Shown piece by piece: positions 19,265 through 27,670 of a DNA stretch of 64,000 nucleotides; within the stretch, counting starts at the first letter, position 1, and each line of letters begins with the position of its first letter. Made by a program: the position numbers and the translations under genes. This stretch comes from an uncultured Paracoccaceae bacterium. Lineage in GTDB: Bacteria > Pseudomonadota > Alphaproteobacteria > Rhodobacterales > Rhodobacteraceae. The stretch is taken from the NCBI GenBank assembly GCA_947503925.1, contig CANNFQ010000014.1:50130-114129 (forward strand), read 5' to 3'. The notes beneath the pieces are model-generated. The model made no database searches and was not told the origin of the DNA. It saw only the letters and a list, made by a program, of their open reading frames with translations.

Positions 19265-19491
19265 GCGTGGAGGCGACCTAACAATCGCTGACCGGATCGG
19301 GATGGGATAGATGTGTCACCTGTCTTCGAATGAAAAGAGGTTGCGTCAAGACGACACTGTGAATGCTGATGTCACACTGATTGTTGAAGGCTGTTTTCTT
19401 GACCCAAAATGGTGCCATGTCGGCGCGTCCCGAGATGAATGCTTTTGTCAGACCTATGATGTGTATGCGCCTTCGCCTGTTCCGCCTGCGG
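19265..19491. other. 227-base gap upstream of the ATP-grasp gene
   Basis: No convincing gene is visible. The 80-aa minus ORF here overlaps the end of the PIG-L gene and has no recognisable motif. A minus-strand TTGACG (19344-19349, read as cgtcaa on plus) could be a -35 box for the ATP-grasp/NRPS unit, but no clear -10 follows. The gap suggests that the biosynthetic genes have their own promoter, separate from the ROK/PIG-L unit. Confidence 0.35.
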
Positions 19492-21831
19492 TCAACTGCG
19501 TTTGGCCAGCATATTGGCAATCAGCCTGAATGCGCCGGGCGTCAACTTCTCCATTTGATGATGCAGGATCAAGGATGTGTGTATGTGGCGGCCTTGGCCA
19601 ATATCGGCGCATAGCAATGCGCCCCGTTGTGCTGTTTCATCCGGGTCGCTCATTTCAAGCAGCGGTGTGTAGGCGGCATCCCAGTCCCTCGCGAAATAGA
19701 GCCCGCGTTCCTTGTGCCAGCCATCCCAGTCTGCCGGCCCGATCTGATTGGGATGGTTCAGTATCGGATGATCGGGGGCAATATGTGTCACATGGGCGGT
19801 TTCATCTGTGATCCGCCAGCGCAGCGATGGCTGTCCGATTTCAAGCCTGTGTGGCGGTATCGTATCCGGATTCCAGTTATCCCATGGCCGGTGATACAGC
19901 GTCACCAGCGTGCCACCCTCGCGAATCCAAGCGTGAAGGCAGGGCATGGCCTCTGCCAGTCCGGGGCGGGATTTCATTGCGAAGATCCCGATTACTATCG
20001 TGTCCATTGCGGCCAGCGCGGCGTCGGTGAGTGTTGTGTCCGAAAAATCAGTGAGATTGACCCCAAGGCGCGCAAGCCAATGGCCCACCCGATCATTGCC
20101 GCCGCCGACATAACCCACTGCCACATCCGGCAATTGGGCATTCACGATACATATCCGCGTCACAGCCGGGCTGGCGAGGACCCGTGGCGCGATGTGATCC
20201 CGTCTGAGATGACGTACGCTATGCGCCGGTTTGTCTTGCAGGGTCAGCGTGGCGTTATAAATCCCCTCGACAGCATCGTCCGGCACGGTGACGACAAATC
20301 CGCTGTCAGCCTCCGACACCGTCCACCTATCGGGCACTTGCAAGGCGGGTTTTGCCGCAGCCGGTGATATAGCGTCGACCGCGATCATTACCTCACGGCG
20401 GCTGTCAGCGAGATTGATAACCTCGGCCATTGGCGACAGCGATGCAGATCGCGGTGCACTTACGACAGGCGGGACCTCAAATGGCTTGGCGACGATGCAA
20501 TCAATGCCATGCACTGACAATTCGAGGTCAATGCAGGGCGCCTGTGGTTGTCCCGGCAGATAGATTGCGGGGTAGGGATCGCTTGTGGCGGCATCCGCGT
20601 CCAAAGTGATGGTGTCCCCATCCAGCACCCACCCTGATGGCAGATTTGGTGTCAGGCGCAGATCGCCGATATCTGTTGCCGCTTCCGATTGCCACCGTGT
20701 TTGATTGCCGGGATGCAACATGTCTTGTGACAGTACCGCCCGAGCATCGACCCCTGCAGCCAGATGGATGACCTGCGACAACTGCTGTTCCTTGCGGGAG
20801 AGCTTGTGTCCAATCACCGCCATACTGTCCGCCGGGCAGTTGGCCATGGCGTTTCGAAGCGCCTTCAAGGCGATGCAGGCTTGTCGTAAAACCTGCGATG
20901 CATCAGGAAATGCGGCTATGGCGGCGTCACATGCATCCTGCGCTGCCCCGACACCTGGGAGGTCCAGATCGCGCAGGTTTTGCGCCAAGCCGGATGTCAG
21001 CGCCAGATCCGGGCCGGGCAGATGGGACGTTACAAGATGAAGTGGGAAATCCCGCTCTTGCCCCATGGGCACCCAGCGCCCCATGCCTTGGGTGGCGTGC
21101 ATGACGCGGCTTTGTTGTGCGATATGTTCATAGGTCCAGCCCGTCACCGGGTCGCGACCGGCTGCAGGGAATGTCAGCGTGGCAGGCGGCGGGGGCAGAT
21201 CATCATCATAGGATTGCCCGGCCCCCGACCACGCTGGCAGATACATCTTTTTGACCTGCCAGGCCGGCAAAGTGCTGCCGTCAAAAGCGACATCCGCTGC
21301 GAACGTCATGACGTCATGCGCTGCCTCTGTCATTGCCCGGTGGTGACCATGTTGGCCGGGTACATCCAGAAAGGTGGGGCAAATGATATCGGGTTTTTCG
21401 GTGCGAATGATGTCGACGAACCGTGCCAATGTGCGGTTGCGCCCCCATTTCGCCAGCGTCTCTTTCCCCGATTTGGAGAAACCAAAATCGAATATCGTGT
21501 CATCGGGGCTGACCGATAACCAATACATCCGCAAATCCAGCCGGTCGCAGGCGGCTTCCATCTCGGCGGTGCGCAGCACGCCGAGCGCTTCGGTGGTTTC
21601 TGTGCCGATGTCGTTTTGTCCGCCTTCACCCCTTGTGGAACAGGCGTAAGAGACGTCGATCCCGTCGCGAAACCGCATGGCGGCAAGCATGGCTGATATC
21701 TCGTCATCCGGGTGTGCGCCTGTATTCATGAAGGATACGGTGGATTTGAGGGCCGTCAGCGCCTGCCAGAGCGCTGTGATCCGGGGCCGGTCGCGTTCGG
21801 CAGCAATACGGGCTTGGTCAGTGATGGGCAT
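19492..21831 (-). CDS. Large PIG-L/LmbE-family deacetylase
   Basis: The protein is 779 aa. AAAGGA lies about 8 bases before the ATG, and the gene starts 12 bases after the ROK gene stop, so the two form one unit. The N-terminal 250 or so residues carry the PIG-L metal signature NTGAHPDDE and a histidine-rich VPGQHGHHRA segment. Family members remove the N-acetyl group of GlcNAc-containing glycoconjugates. Known family enzymes are typically 220-300 aa, so about 500 residues are extra: a middle beta-rich part and a C-terminal part with a Rossmann or ThuA/GATase-like feel (DTIVIGIFAMKSRPG, VTLYHRPWDNWNP). No signal peptide is evident, so it is probably cytoplasmic and acts on an imported substrate of the adjacent ABC system. 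Confidence 0.85.
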   Translation of the reverse strand: MPITDQARIAAERDRPRITALWQALTALKSTVSFMNTGAHPDDEISAMLAAMRFRDGIDVSYACSTRGEGGQNDIGTETTEALGVLRTAEMEAACDRLDLRMYWLSVSPDDTIFDFGFSKSGKETLAKWGRNRTLARFVDIIRTEKPDIICPTFLDVPGQHGHHRAMTEAAHDVMTFAADVAFDGSTLPAWQVKKMYLPAWSGAGQSYDDDLPPPPATLTFPAAGRDPVTGWTYEHIAQQSRVMHATQGMGRWVPMGQERDFPLHLVTSHLPGPDLALTSGLAQNLRDLDLPGVGAAQDACDAAIAAFPDASQVLRQACIALKALRNAMANCPADSMAVIGHKLSRKEQQLSQVIHLAAGVDARAVLSQDMLHPGNQTRWQSEAATDIGDLRLTPNLPSGWVLDGDTITLDADAATSDPYPAIYLPGQPQAPCIDLELSVHGIDCIVAKPFEVPPVVSAPRSASLSPMAEVINLADSRREVMIAVDAISPAAAKPALQVPDRWTVSEADSGFVVTVPDDAVEGIYNATLTLQDKPAHSVRHLRRDHIAPRVLASPAVTRICIVNAQLPDVAVGYVGGGNDRVGHWLARLGVNLTDFSDTTLTDAALAAMDTIVIGIFAMKSRPGLAEAMPCLHAWIREGGTLVTLYHRPWDNWNPDTIPPHRLEIGQPSLRWRITDETAHVTHIAPDHPILNHPNQIGPADWDGWHKERGLYFARDWDAAYTPLLEMSDPDETAQRGALLCADIGQGRHIHTSLILHHQMEKLTPGAFRLIANMLAKRS

Positions 21832-21843
21832 GTATCATGTCCT

Positions 21844-23010
21844 TTAATGCACATGCGACAGCGGTGCGGTCAGCGCGCGGTTGAGGATAAGGGCAGCAGC
21901 GCCCAGCGTCGCTGTCATCCGCCCGGACGCACCCAATATCAGGCGCGGATGCGGTGCGTGTGGCCGGTTTGACACCGACAGGTCCGGCAGGGGCGTGTGG
22001 GCGACGAAATGTTTCAATATGGCGTTGGGCATTGCCCCGCCCAAGACAACGGTTTGCGGATCAAACAGGTTTTCGACAATCGCAACTGCGTGTCCCAGTG
22101 CATCACATGCCGTGTCCAGCCATGCCATGAGTGCAGCATTTTTTTGTGCAAAAAGCCGGTCAAGCGCGTCGATGTCATGAACATCTAGCCCCGCATTCAT
22201 CAAATGCCGCTGCACGGACAGCCGGCTAACCACATCTTCCAGTTTGGCATGTGGGCCGGGTACGGGAATGTGTCCGATCTCGCCCGCATTGCCATAAGCG
22301 CCCTGCACCAGCTGTCCATCATGGATCAGGCCAAGTCCCAGACCAGTCCCGAAATAGAGATAGGCGTATGACCGCATCTCTTGTGCTGTGCCGGTGATCC
22401 GTTCCGCCATTGCGGCGGCGTTGGCGTCATTGCTGAGCACAATCGGCAGATCCATGGCTTTCGAAAACAGGGCCGTGGCGTCAACCTCTTGCCAGCCTGT
22501 AAGATCGGTGCCCATTCCGGCGATGCCTGTCAGCCCAAAAGGGCCGGGCATGACGATACCCGCCCCCAACATGCGCCCGCGTGCCATTGGCACCTGATCC
22601 AGGGCGCGGGCATAGACGGCGGTAACTTGATCGAGGACGATTTCAGGGGCGGTGCCCGTGAGCGCGACCCGTTCTTTTGTGACAGCCTGACCAGTCAGAT
22701 CAAGGAGTGCCGCGAAAACCGCGTCCGGACGCACCTCTACCCCCAAGGCGTAACCGCCTGTTGGATTAAGCGCATATTGGATCGCCGGCTGGCCGCGTCC
22801 GACGCTAAGCCGCCCCTTTTCAATGAGCATCCCGTCATCTGACAGTTCTGCAATGATATTGCTGACTGTTTGCGTGGTCAGTGCCAGGGTCCGCGCTATT
22901 TCTGCACGCCCGATGGTGCCTGCCAAATGGACCTGTCCCAATACTGCCTGCCGGTTGCGATGCCGGGACCGTTCGGCATTGCTGCCTTGTTGAAGCGGAA
23001 TGGAAATCAT
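21844..23010 (-). CDS. ROK-family transcriptional regulator
   Basis: The protein is 388 aa. An N-terminal winged helix-turn-helix (residues 20-75; IGRAEIARTLALTTQTVSNI) is followed by a ROK sugar-kinase-like domain (LSNDANAAAMAER, YLYFGTGLGLGLI, GNAGEIGHIPV). The usual CxCGxxGC zinc cluster after GEIGH is missing; the sequence there has no cysteine. It is probably a repressor responding to a sugar or phospho-sugar. It is divergent from the ABC operon and co-transcribed with the PIG-L gene, and the 103 bases in front of it contain two inverted repeats that are candidate operators. Confidence 0.9.
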   Translation of the reverse strand: MISIPLQQGSNAERSRHRNRQAVLGQVHLAGTIGRAEIARTLALTTQTVSNIIAELSDDGMLIEKGRLSVGRGQPAIQYALNPTGGYALGVEVRPDAVFAALLDLTGQAVTKERVALTGTAPEIVLDQVTAVYARALDQVPMARGRMLGAGIVMPGPFGLTGIAGMGTDLTGWQEVDATALFSKAMDLPIVLSNDANAAAMAERITGTAQEMRSYAYLYFGTGLGLGLIHDGQLVQGAYGNAGEIGHIPVPGPHAKLEDVVSRLSVQRHLMNAGLDVHDIDALDRLFAQKNAALMAWLDTACDALGHAVAIVENLFDPQTVVLGGAMPNAILKHFVAHTPLPDLSVSNRPHAPHPRLILGASGRMTATLGAAALILNRALTAPLSHVH

Positions 23011-23021
23011 AAAAACGGATT

Positions 23022-23052
23022 AACTCAATTGAATTGAATTATCAATCGAGTT
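23022..23052. promoter_or_regulatory. Inverted repeat, candidate ROK operator
   Basis: AACTCAATTG and CAATCGAGTT, separated by 11 bases, form a 9/10 inverted repeat in the divergent promoter between the ROK gene and the solute-binding-protein gene. The AT-rich centre contains TTGAATTGAATTATCAA. NagC/XylR-type regulators bind such AT-rich symmetric sites. The assignment rests on position and symmetry only. Confidence 0.5.
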
Positions 23053-23069
23053 GCGTTAACCCTTAACGC
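23053..23069. promoter_or_regulatory. 17-bp perfect palindrome in ABC operon promoter
   Basis: GCGTTAA-CCC-TTAACGC is a perfect inverted repeat 45 bases before the start codon of the solute-binding protein and directly next to the other repeat. It may be a second operator, possibly for another regulator type (LacI-like symmetry). No regulator other than the ROK protein is encoded nearby. Confidence 0.5.
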
Positions 23070-23113
23070 ATAAGCCCGAAAACGGGCCACCACGCCACCA
23101 TGGGAGAATGACG

Positions 23114-24373
23114 ATGAAAGCACATTTGAAAGGTCTGGTCCTTGCCGGACTGACATCCTCTGCCGCACTTCTTGCAAGTGCCGCCAACGCAGTCGAGATT
23201 GAGTATTGGCAGTATTTTTTTGATGCCCGGGTTGAGGCGATGGAGACGCTGATCGAGAATTTTGAGGCGGCAAACCCCGACATCACCGTCACCATGACAC
23301 ATTTTCCCTATGCAGATTATCGCACCAAGGTTGCTGCGGCGATTCCGGCTGGCGAGGGGCCGGATGTGGTGCAGCTGTTTTACGGCTGGCTGAACGATTA
23401 TGTTGAGGCTGAGTTGATCCAGCCGCTGCCTGCCGACACGTTCCCAGCAGTCCAGATTGACTCAGACTTCTTCCCAATGGTGCAGGCCATGAAGGATGGC
23501 GACAACTATTGGGCCCTGCCAACGGCTGTCCGGTCGCTTGCCTTGTTTTACAATGAACGGCTGTTTGAAGAGGCTGGGATAGATGGCCCGCCGGAAACGC
23601 TGGATGAATTGATGGAAACCGCCGCCGCCCTGACAAAGCTGGATGGTGCAGGCAACATTACGCAGGTTGGCATTACCGCAGGTATGACCGCGCAGGACCA
23701 CCATTGGTGGCGTGAAGGTTTGGTGCGCCAGTTTGGTGGTGATCCCTATGCAGATGATTATCAGACAGTGAACTACAACACAGATGCTGGTGCTGCGGCT
23801 TTGGGTTTCTACACCGATATGTTCCTTGGCGATCCGCCCGTCACCGCCATTGGCTTTATGGATGAACCGCAAGCCGCGTTTAAGGCCGGTCGTGCGGGCA
23901 TGCATATTGATGGGTCATTCCGCATTGGGTCGCTGAACGGGACGCGCGGCCTGAAATGGGGTGTCACGGAATTGCCCGCGAATGCTGATGGCACGCGGTC
24001 GAACTATTCCTCTTACTGGGTTAACGCGATTACCACGAAGGCCGAGGGCGAAAAATACGACGCATCCGTGAAGTTCATGCAATATATCACCTCTGACGAG
24101 GCGATGCAGATCTGGCTGGATACGGTTGGTGAATTGCCCGCAAAACCATCTGTCGGCCTGACCGAAGCGAACGCCAATGATGAAACATTCGGCCCGTTCA
24201 TCCGCGGCCTTGCCTATGCCAACACAACGAAATTCGCCAATGAATCCGGTCAGCGTCAGCTGATGGTTGAAATGGTTGAGCGAATCCAGCTGGAAGGGAT
24301 GGACCCTGCTGAAAGCTTGGCCATCGCGGCGGAGGCGGAGCAAAAGCTGCTCGACGAGTACTACGCCGAATAA
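23114..24373 (+). CDS. ABC transporter sugar-binding protein (family 1)
   Basis: The protein is about 419 aa. The track starts at 23108, but GGGAG ends one base before that ATG and sits 7 bases before ATG 23114 (MKAHLKGL), which is therefore chosen. The signal peptide is about 26 residues ending ASAANA, and the mature part starts VEIEYWQYFF. The overall pattern (IENFEAANPDITV, GPDVVQLFYGW, KAGRAGMHIDGSF) is that of extracellular family 1 solute-binding proteins for oligosaccharides or glycosides. It is the first gene of the rightward operon and presumably delivers the ligand to the two permeases. Confidence 0.93.
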   Translation: MKAHLKGLVLAGLTSSAALLASAANAVEIEYWQYFFDARVEAMETLIENFEAANPDITVTMTHFPYADYRTKVAAAIPAGEGPDVVQLFYGWLNDYVEAELIQPLPADTFPAVQIDSDFFPMVQAMKDGDNYWALPTAVRSLALFYNERLFEEAGIDGPPETLDELMETAAALTKLDGAGNITQVGITAGMTAQDHHWWREGLVRQFGGDPYADDYQTVNYNTDAGAAALGFYTDMFLGDPPVTAIGFMDEPQAAFKAGRAGMHIDGSFRIGSLNGTRGLKWGVTELPANADGTRSNYSSYWVNAITTKAEGEKYDASVKFMQYITSDEAMQIWLDTVGELPAKPSVGLTEANANDETFGPFIRGLAYANTTKFANESGQRQLMVEMVERIQLEGMDPAESLAIAAEAEQKLLDEYYAE

Positions 24374-24380
24374 ATCACGA

Positions 24381-24417
24381 CCCGCCGTCCCGGATCTCCC
24401 GCCGGGGCGGCTTTTTC
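24381..24417 (+). terminator. Hairpin with T-run between binding protein and permeases
   Basis: CCGCC-gt-c-CCGG, loop, CCGG-GGCGG followed by CTTTTTCTTC lies right after the binding-protein stop and before the first permease. Such intra-operon hairpins commonly terminate part of the transcripts, so that the binding protein is made in excess over the membrane subunits. Confidence 0.75.
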
Positions 24418-24434
24418 TTCGTCAAGGGCGTGTG

Positions 24435-25322
24435 ATGTACCGCAATCTGACAATCCGCCAGAAACAGATCGTCTGGGCCTGGGCCTTTCTGGCCATTCCG
24501 GTGCTGTTTTACACCATCATCCGGTTCTATCCGACCGGCAACGCTGTCCTGATCAGTTTCCAGAACTGGAATCTGCTGGGTGATCGGACTTGGGCGGGCA
24601 TGGAGAATTACCAGAAGCTCTGGAACGATCCGGTATTCTGGAAAGTGTTCAAGAACACCTTTGTTTATCTGTTGCTGGGCACACCGATCAGCCTCGTGCT
24701 GTCGTTCGTCATCGCCTATCATCTGGACAAGCTGCGCTTCATGCATGGGTTCCTGCGCATGCTATATTTCCTGCCTTTCATGACATCAGCCGTGGCGATG
24801 GCCTGGGTCTGGCGCTGGTTTTATCAGGATGTGCCAATCGGGTTGTTCAACAACATCCTCGCCGGTTTCGGTATCCCGCAAGTCGCCTTCCTGCAATCCA
24901 CCACCAACGCATTGCCTGCTGTGTTGGCCCCGGCGGTCTGGGCCGGTCTGGGGTTTCAGGTCATTATCTTCATGGCGGGTCTGCGGGCCATCCCGACAAG
25001 CTATTACGAGGCCGCCAAGATTGATGGTGTCGGCTGGTTTACCGTGTTGACGCAGATCACGATTCCGCTGCTGCGGCCCACCATTGTGTTTATCGTCGTC
25101 TTTTCGTCTATCGGATTTCTGCGCATTTTTGATCACGTGTTCAACATGACGACGAACAATCCCGGTGGTCCGCTGAATGCGACCAAGCCGTTGGTTTTGA
25201 TGATCTATGACACGGCCTTTAACGGGTTTGACATGGGGTATGCTGCCGCACAAACGGTGGTGCTGTTCACCATCCTGCTGATTGTGTCGCTGATCCAGCT
25301 ACGCCTGCTGCGGAGCACATGA
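24435..25322 (+). CDS. ABC sugar permease, MalF-type
   Basis: The protein is about 295 aa. The ORF track extends it 56 codons upstream through the binding-protein end and the terminator. ATG 24435 (MYRNLTIRQKQ) gives the usual length and first membrane helix (IVWAWAFLAIPVLFYTII). Six transmembrane helices are apparent. The EAA loop reads YYEAAKIDGVGWFTVLTQITIP, the contact for the ATPase subunit. It starts after the terminator hairpin, and its TGA is one base from the next start. Confidence 0.92.
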   Translation: MYRNLTIRQKQIVWAWAFLAIPVLFYTIIRFYPTGNAVLISFQNWNLLGDRTWAGMENYQKLWNDPVFWKVFKNTFVYLLLGTPISLVLSFVIAYHLDKLRFMHGFLRMLYFLPFMTSAVAMAWVWRWFYQDVPIGLFNNILAGFGIPQVAFLQSTTNALPAVLAPAVWAGLGFQVIIFMAGLRAIPTSYYEAAKIDGVGWFTVLTQITIPLLRPTIVFIVVFSSIGFLRIFDHVFNMTTNNPGGPLNATKPLVLMIYDTAFNGFDMGYAAAQTVVLFTILLIVSLIQLRLLRST

Positions 25323-25323
25323 G

Positions 25324-26193
25324 ATGAGCGATATTGCCCCATCCGCCGATACCCTTTTGATGGCCAAGCCCGCGCCACGATCCCGTAACATGGGGCAGAT
25401 TCTTCGCTGGCTCATCCTGTTCATCGGCGGCATCGCGATGATCATGCCAATCGCCTACATGATCTCGACCTCCTTGAAATGGCCGCATGAGGTTTACAAC
25501 GTCAACCTCATCCCGGAAGAGCCGACGATTGAGAACTACACCTATGTGCTAGAGGACGGGCGGTTTTATTGGTGGTTCGTCAATTCCATCATCATCGCCA
25601 CGATCACGACGATCTGTAACCTGCTATTTGACAGCCTTGTTGGCTACACATTGTGCAAGTTCCGGTTTCCGGGCCGTACCATCGTATTCATCGCGATCTT
25701 GTCCACGCTGATGATCCCGACCGAAATGCTGGTGATCCCGTGGTATTTGATGTCGCAAGCCTTTGGCTGGCTGGACACTTATTGGGGCATCATGTTCCCG
25801 GGGCTGATGACGGCATTTGGCACGTTCCTGATGAAACAGTTTTTTGAATCCGTGCCCGATGATTTCATTGAAGCCGCCCGTATCGACGGGCTGAATGAGT
25901 TGCAGATTTGGTGGACGGTGGCCATGCCGCTGGTGAAACCGGCGCTCGCCGCGCTTGCGATTTTCGTGTTCTTGGGAAACTGGACCGCGTTTCTGTGGCC
26001 ACTGATCGTCACCAATTCCGTCGACATGTATACCATCCCCGTTGGCCTTTCGGGCTTTGGGGATGAGGCCGACGTGGCGTGGGAACTGATCATGACTGGG
26101 GCCGCCATAAGCACGATCCCGACCTTGATCGTGTTCTTGATCTTTCAACGCTTCATCATTCGCGGTGTGGTCATGGCGGGGTTGAAAGGATGA
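25324..26193 (+). CDS. ABC sugar permease, MalG-type
   Basis: The protein is 289 aa with six predicted membrane helices. The EAA motif is FIEAARIDGLNELQIWWTVAMP, and the C terminus (IIRGVVMAGLKG) is typical of MalG/UgpE-type permeases. The ATG lies one base after the stop of the other permease, and its stop overlaps the start of the lyase gene (ATGA), which implies tight translational coupling. Confidence 0.93.
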   Translation: MSDIAPSADTLLMAKPAPRSRNMGQILRWLILFIGGIAMIMPIAYMISTSLKWPHEVYNVNLIPEEPTIENYTYVLEDGRFYWWFVNSIIIATITTICNLLFDSLVGYTLCKFRFPGRTIVFIAILSTLMIPTEMLVIPWYLMSQAFGWLDTYWGIMFPGLMTAFGTFLMKQFFESVPDDFIEAARIDGLNELQIWWTVAMPLVKPALAALAIFVFLGNWTAFLWPLIVTNSVDMYTIPVGLSGFGDEADVAWELIMTGAAISTIPTLIVFLIFQRFIIRGVVMAGLKG

Positions 26194-27668
26194 CGGATAA
26201 CAGTGTTTTTCCGGATCCGACCTATAAAGACACCGTGCTGGCGCCGCTTTTTGAAGGGGTCAAAACCCACTACGCGGCCCATATGGCCGCGATCAATCAG
26301 GCCCATCTGGTGATGTTGGTTGAAACTGGCATCCTGTCCCTTGCCGATGGCCAGAAGATCGCCCGCGCACTGGCGGATATTGATGCCGAAACCGACATCG
26401 CCGCCCTAACGTATACCGGCGAATACGAGGATTATTTTTTCTACGTCGAAGCTGAGCTGCGCCGCCGTTTGGGTGATCTGGGTGGTGCCTTGCATACCGC
26501 CCGGTCGCGTAACGATATGGACCATACCCTGTTCAAGATGGCGTTGCGCAGCCGTGCGGGGGCGATGCTGGCCCAGATTAATGCGCTAAGTATGGCCTTG
26601 ATCGAAAAGGCCCGCGCGGAGCGGGATACATTGATTGTGGCCTATACTCATGGTCAACCCGCGCAGCCAACCACCTTCGGCCACTACCTTGGTGCGATGA
26701 TCGAGGTTTTGGGCCGTGATGCTCTGCGTTTGTCGGCTGCTATCGACGACCTTGGCCATTGCCCGATGGGTGCAGCGGCAATCACGACAACCGGGTTTCC
26801 AATTGACCGCAGCCGCATTGCGGCATTACTCGGCTTCGACGGGCCCTTGGTCAATTCCTATGGCTGCATTGCCTCTGTTGATTATGTCACCGGGCTTTAT
26901 TCTGCGATCAAGCTGGTGTTTCTGCATCTGGGCCGGGTGGTGCAGGATCTTGCCTTCTGGTCCAGCTTTGAGGTGGGTCAGCTTTATGTGCCCAACGCGC
27001 TTGTTCAGATCAGTTCGATCATGCCGCAAAAGCGTAATCCGGTGCCGATTGAGCATATGCGCCACCTCGCGTCTGTCACCTGCGGACGGTGTGACATGAC
27101 TATCAATACAATGCACAACACACCGTTTACCGACATGAATGACAGTGAAGGCGAGGTGCAGCAGGCTGGCTATGCCGCGTTCGACAGTGGCGGGCGTGTG
27201 CTGGAGCTGTTGACCGCATTTTTGCCTGCCTGTTCCATCAATGCAGCCAATGTGCGGCGCAATACAGATACGGCCAGTATCACGATTACCGAACTGGCTG
27301 ATTCGCTTGTCCGCGATGAAGGGCTCACATTTCGCCAAGCTCATGAAATCGCAGCTGCGGTCGCGCGGGACTTGAATGGCGCGCCGCTTTCAGACGGGTT
27401 TCAGGCATTTCAATCTGCATTCCGCACGGCCACAGACCGGGACACGGTGATGGATGAAGTGGCGTTTCGAACGGCAACAAGCCCGGAAACCTTCATCGGC
27501 CGTCGCGACCGTATCGGGGGCCCTGCACCGGCGGCGTTGGATGCGGCATTGGCCAGCTACCGACGCGATCTGGATGATCTTCGTGCCCGGGCGGACGGTC
27601 GTGTCACCCGCATTGTCACAGCGGGCGAAACACGCAGCACCGCATTTACCAAGTTACTGGAGACCTGA
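26190..27668 (+). CDS. Argininosuccinate-lyase-like protein of ABC operon
   Basis: The protein is about 492 aa. ATG 26190 (MTDNSVFPDP) overlaps the permease stop, and the track's 26079 start lies inside the permease. It belongs to the fumarase/aspartase/argininosuccinate lyase superfamily: the signature SSIMPQKRNPVPIEHMR carries the catalytic loop, with TARSRNDMDHT and YTHGQPAQPTTFGHYL also conserved. The family eliminates fumarate from N- or O-succinyl/malyl-type compounds. Its place inside a sugar ABC operon, with no arginine genes near, suggests a catabolic substrate other than argininosuccinate. EDDS-lyase-like or glycoconjugate-cleaving activity is possible; the exact reaction is unknown. 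Confidence 0.85.
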   Translation: MTDNSVFPDPTYKDTVLAPLFEGVKTHYAAHMAAINQAHLVMLVETGILSLADGQKIARALADIDAETDIAALTYTGEYEDYFFYVEAELRRRLGDLGGALHTARSRNDMDHTLFKMALRSRAGAMLAQINALSMALIEKARAERDTLIVAYTHGQPAQPTTFGHYLGAMIEVLGRDALRLSAAIDDLGHCPMGAAAITTTGFPIDRSRIAALLGFDGPLVNSYGCIASVDYVTGLYSAIKLVFLHLGRVVQDLAFWSSFEVGQLYVPNALVQISSIMPQKRNPVPIEHMRHLASVTCGRCDMTINTMHNTPFTDMNDSEGEVQQAGYAAFDSGGRVLELLTAFLPACSINAANVRRNTDTASITITELADSLVRDEGLTFRQAHEIAAAVARDLNGAPLSDGFQAFQSAFRTATDRDTVMDEVAFRTATSPETFIGRRDRIGGPAPAALDAALASYRRDLDDLRARADGRVTRIVTAGETRSTAFTKLLET

Positions 27669-27670
27669 TC

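Noticed and set aside
19278-19520. 80-aa minus ORF between ATP-grasp and PIG-L genes
   Set aside because: It overlaps the PIG-L end, has no recognisable motif and a composition unlike its neighbours.
19492-21831. PIG-L deacetylase as a tailoring enzyme of the NRPS cluster
   Set aside because: It is 12 bases behind the ROK gene and separated from the biosynthetic genes by 227 bases, so it fits the uptake operon better. Not excluded.
26190-27668. Calling the lyase argH
   Set aside because: It is embedded in a sugar-type ABC operon without arginine genes; superfamily motifs do not define the substrate.
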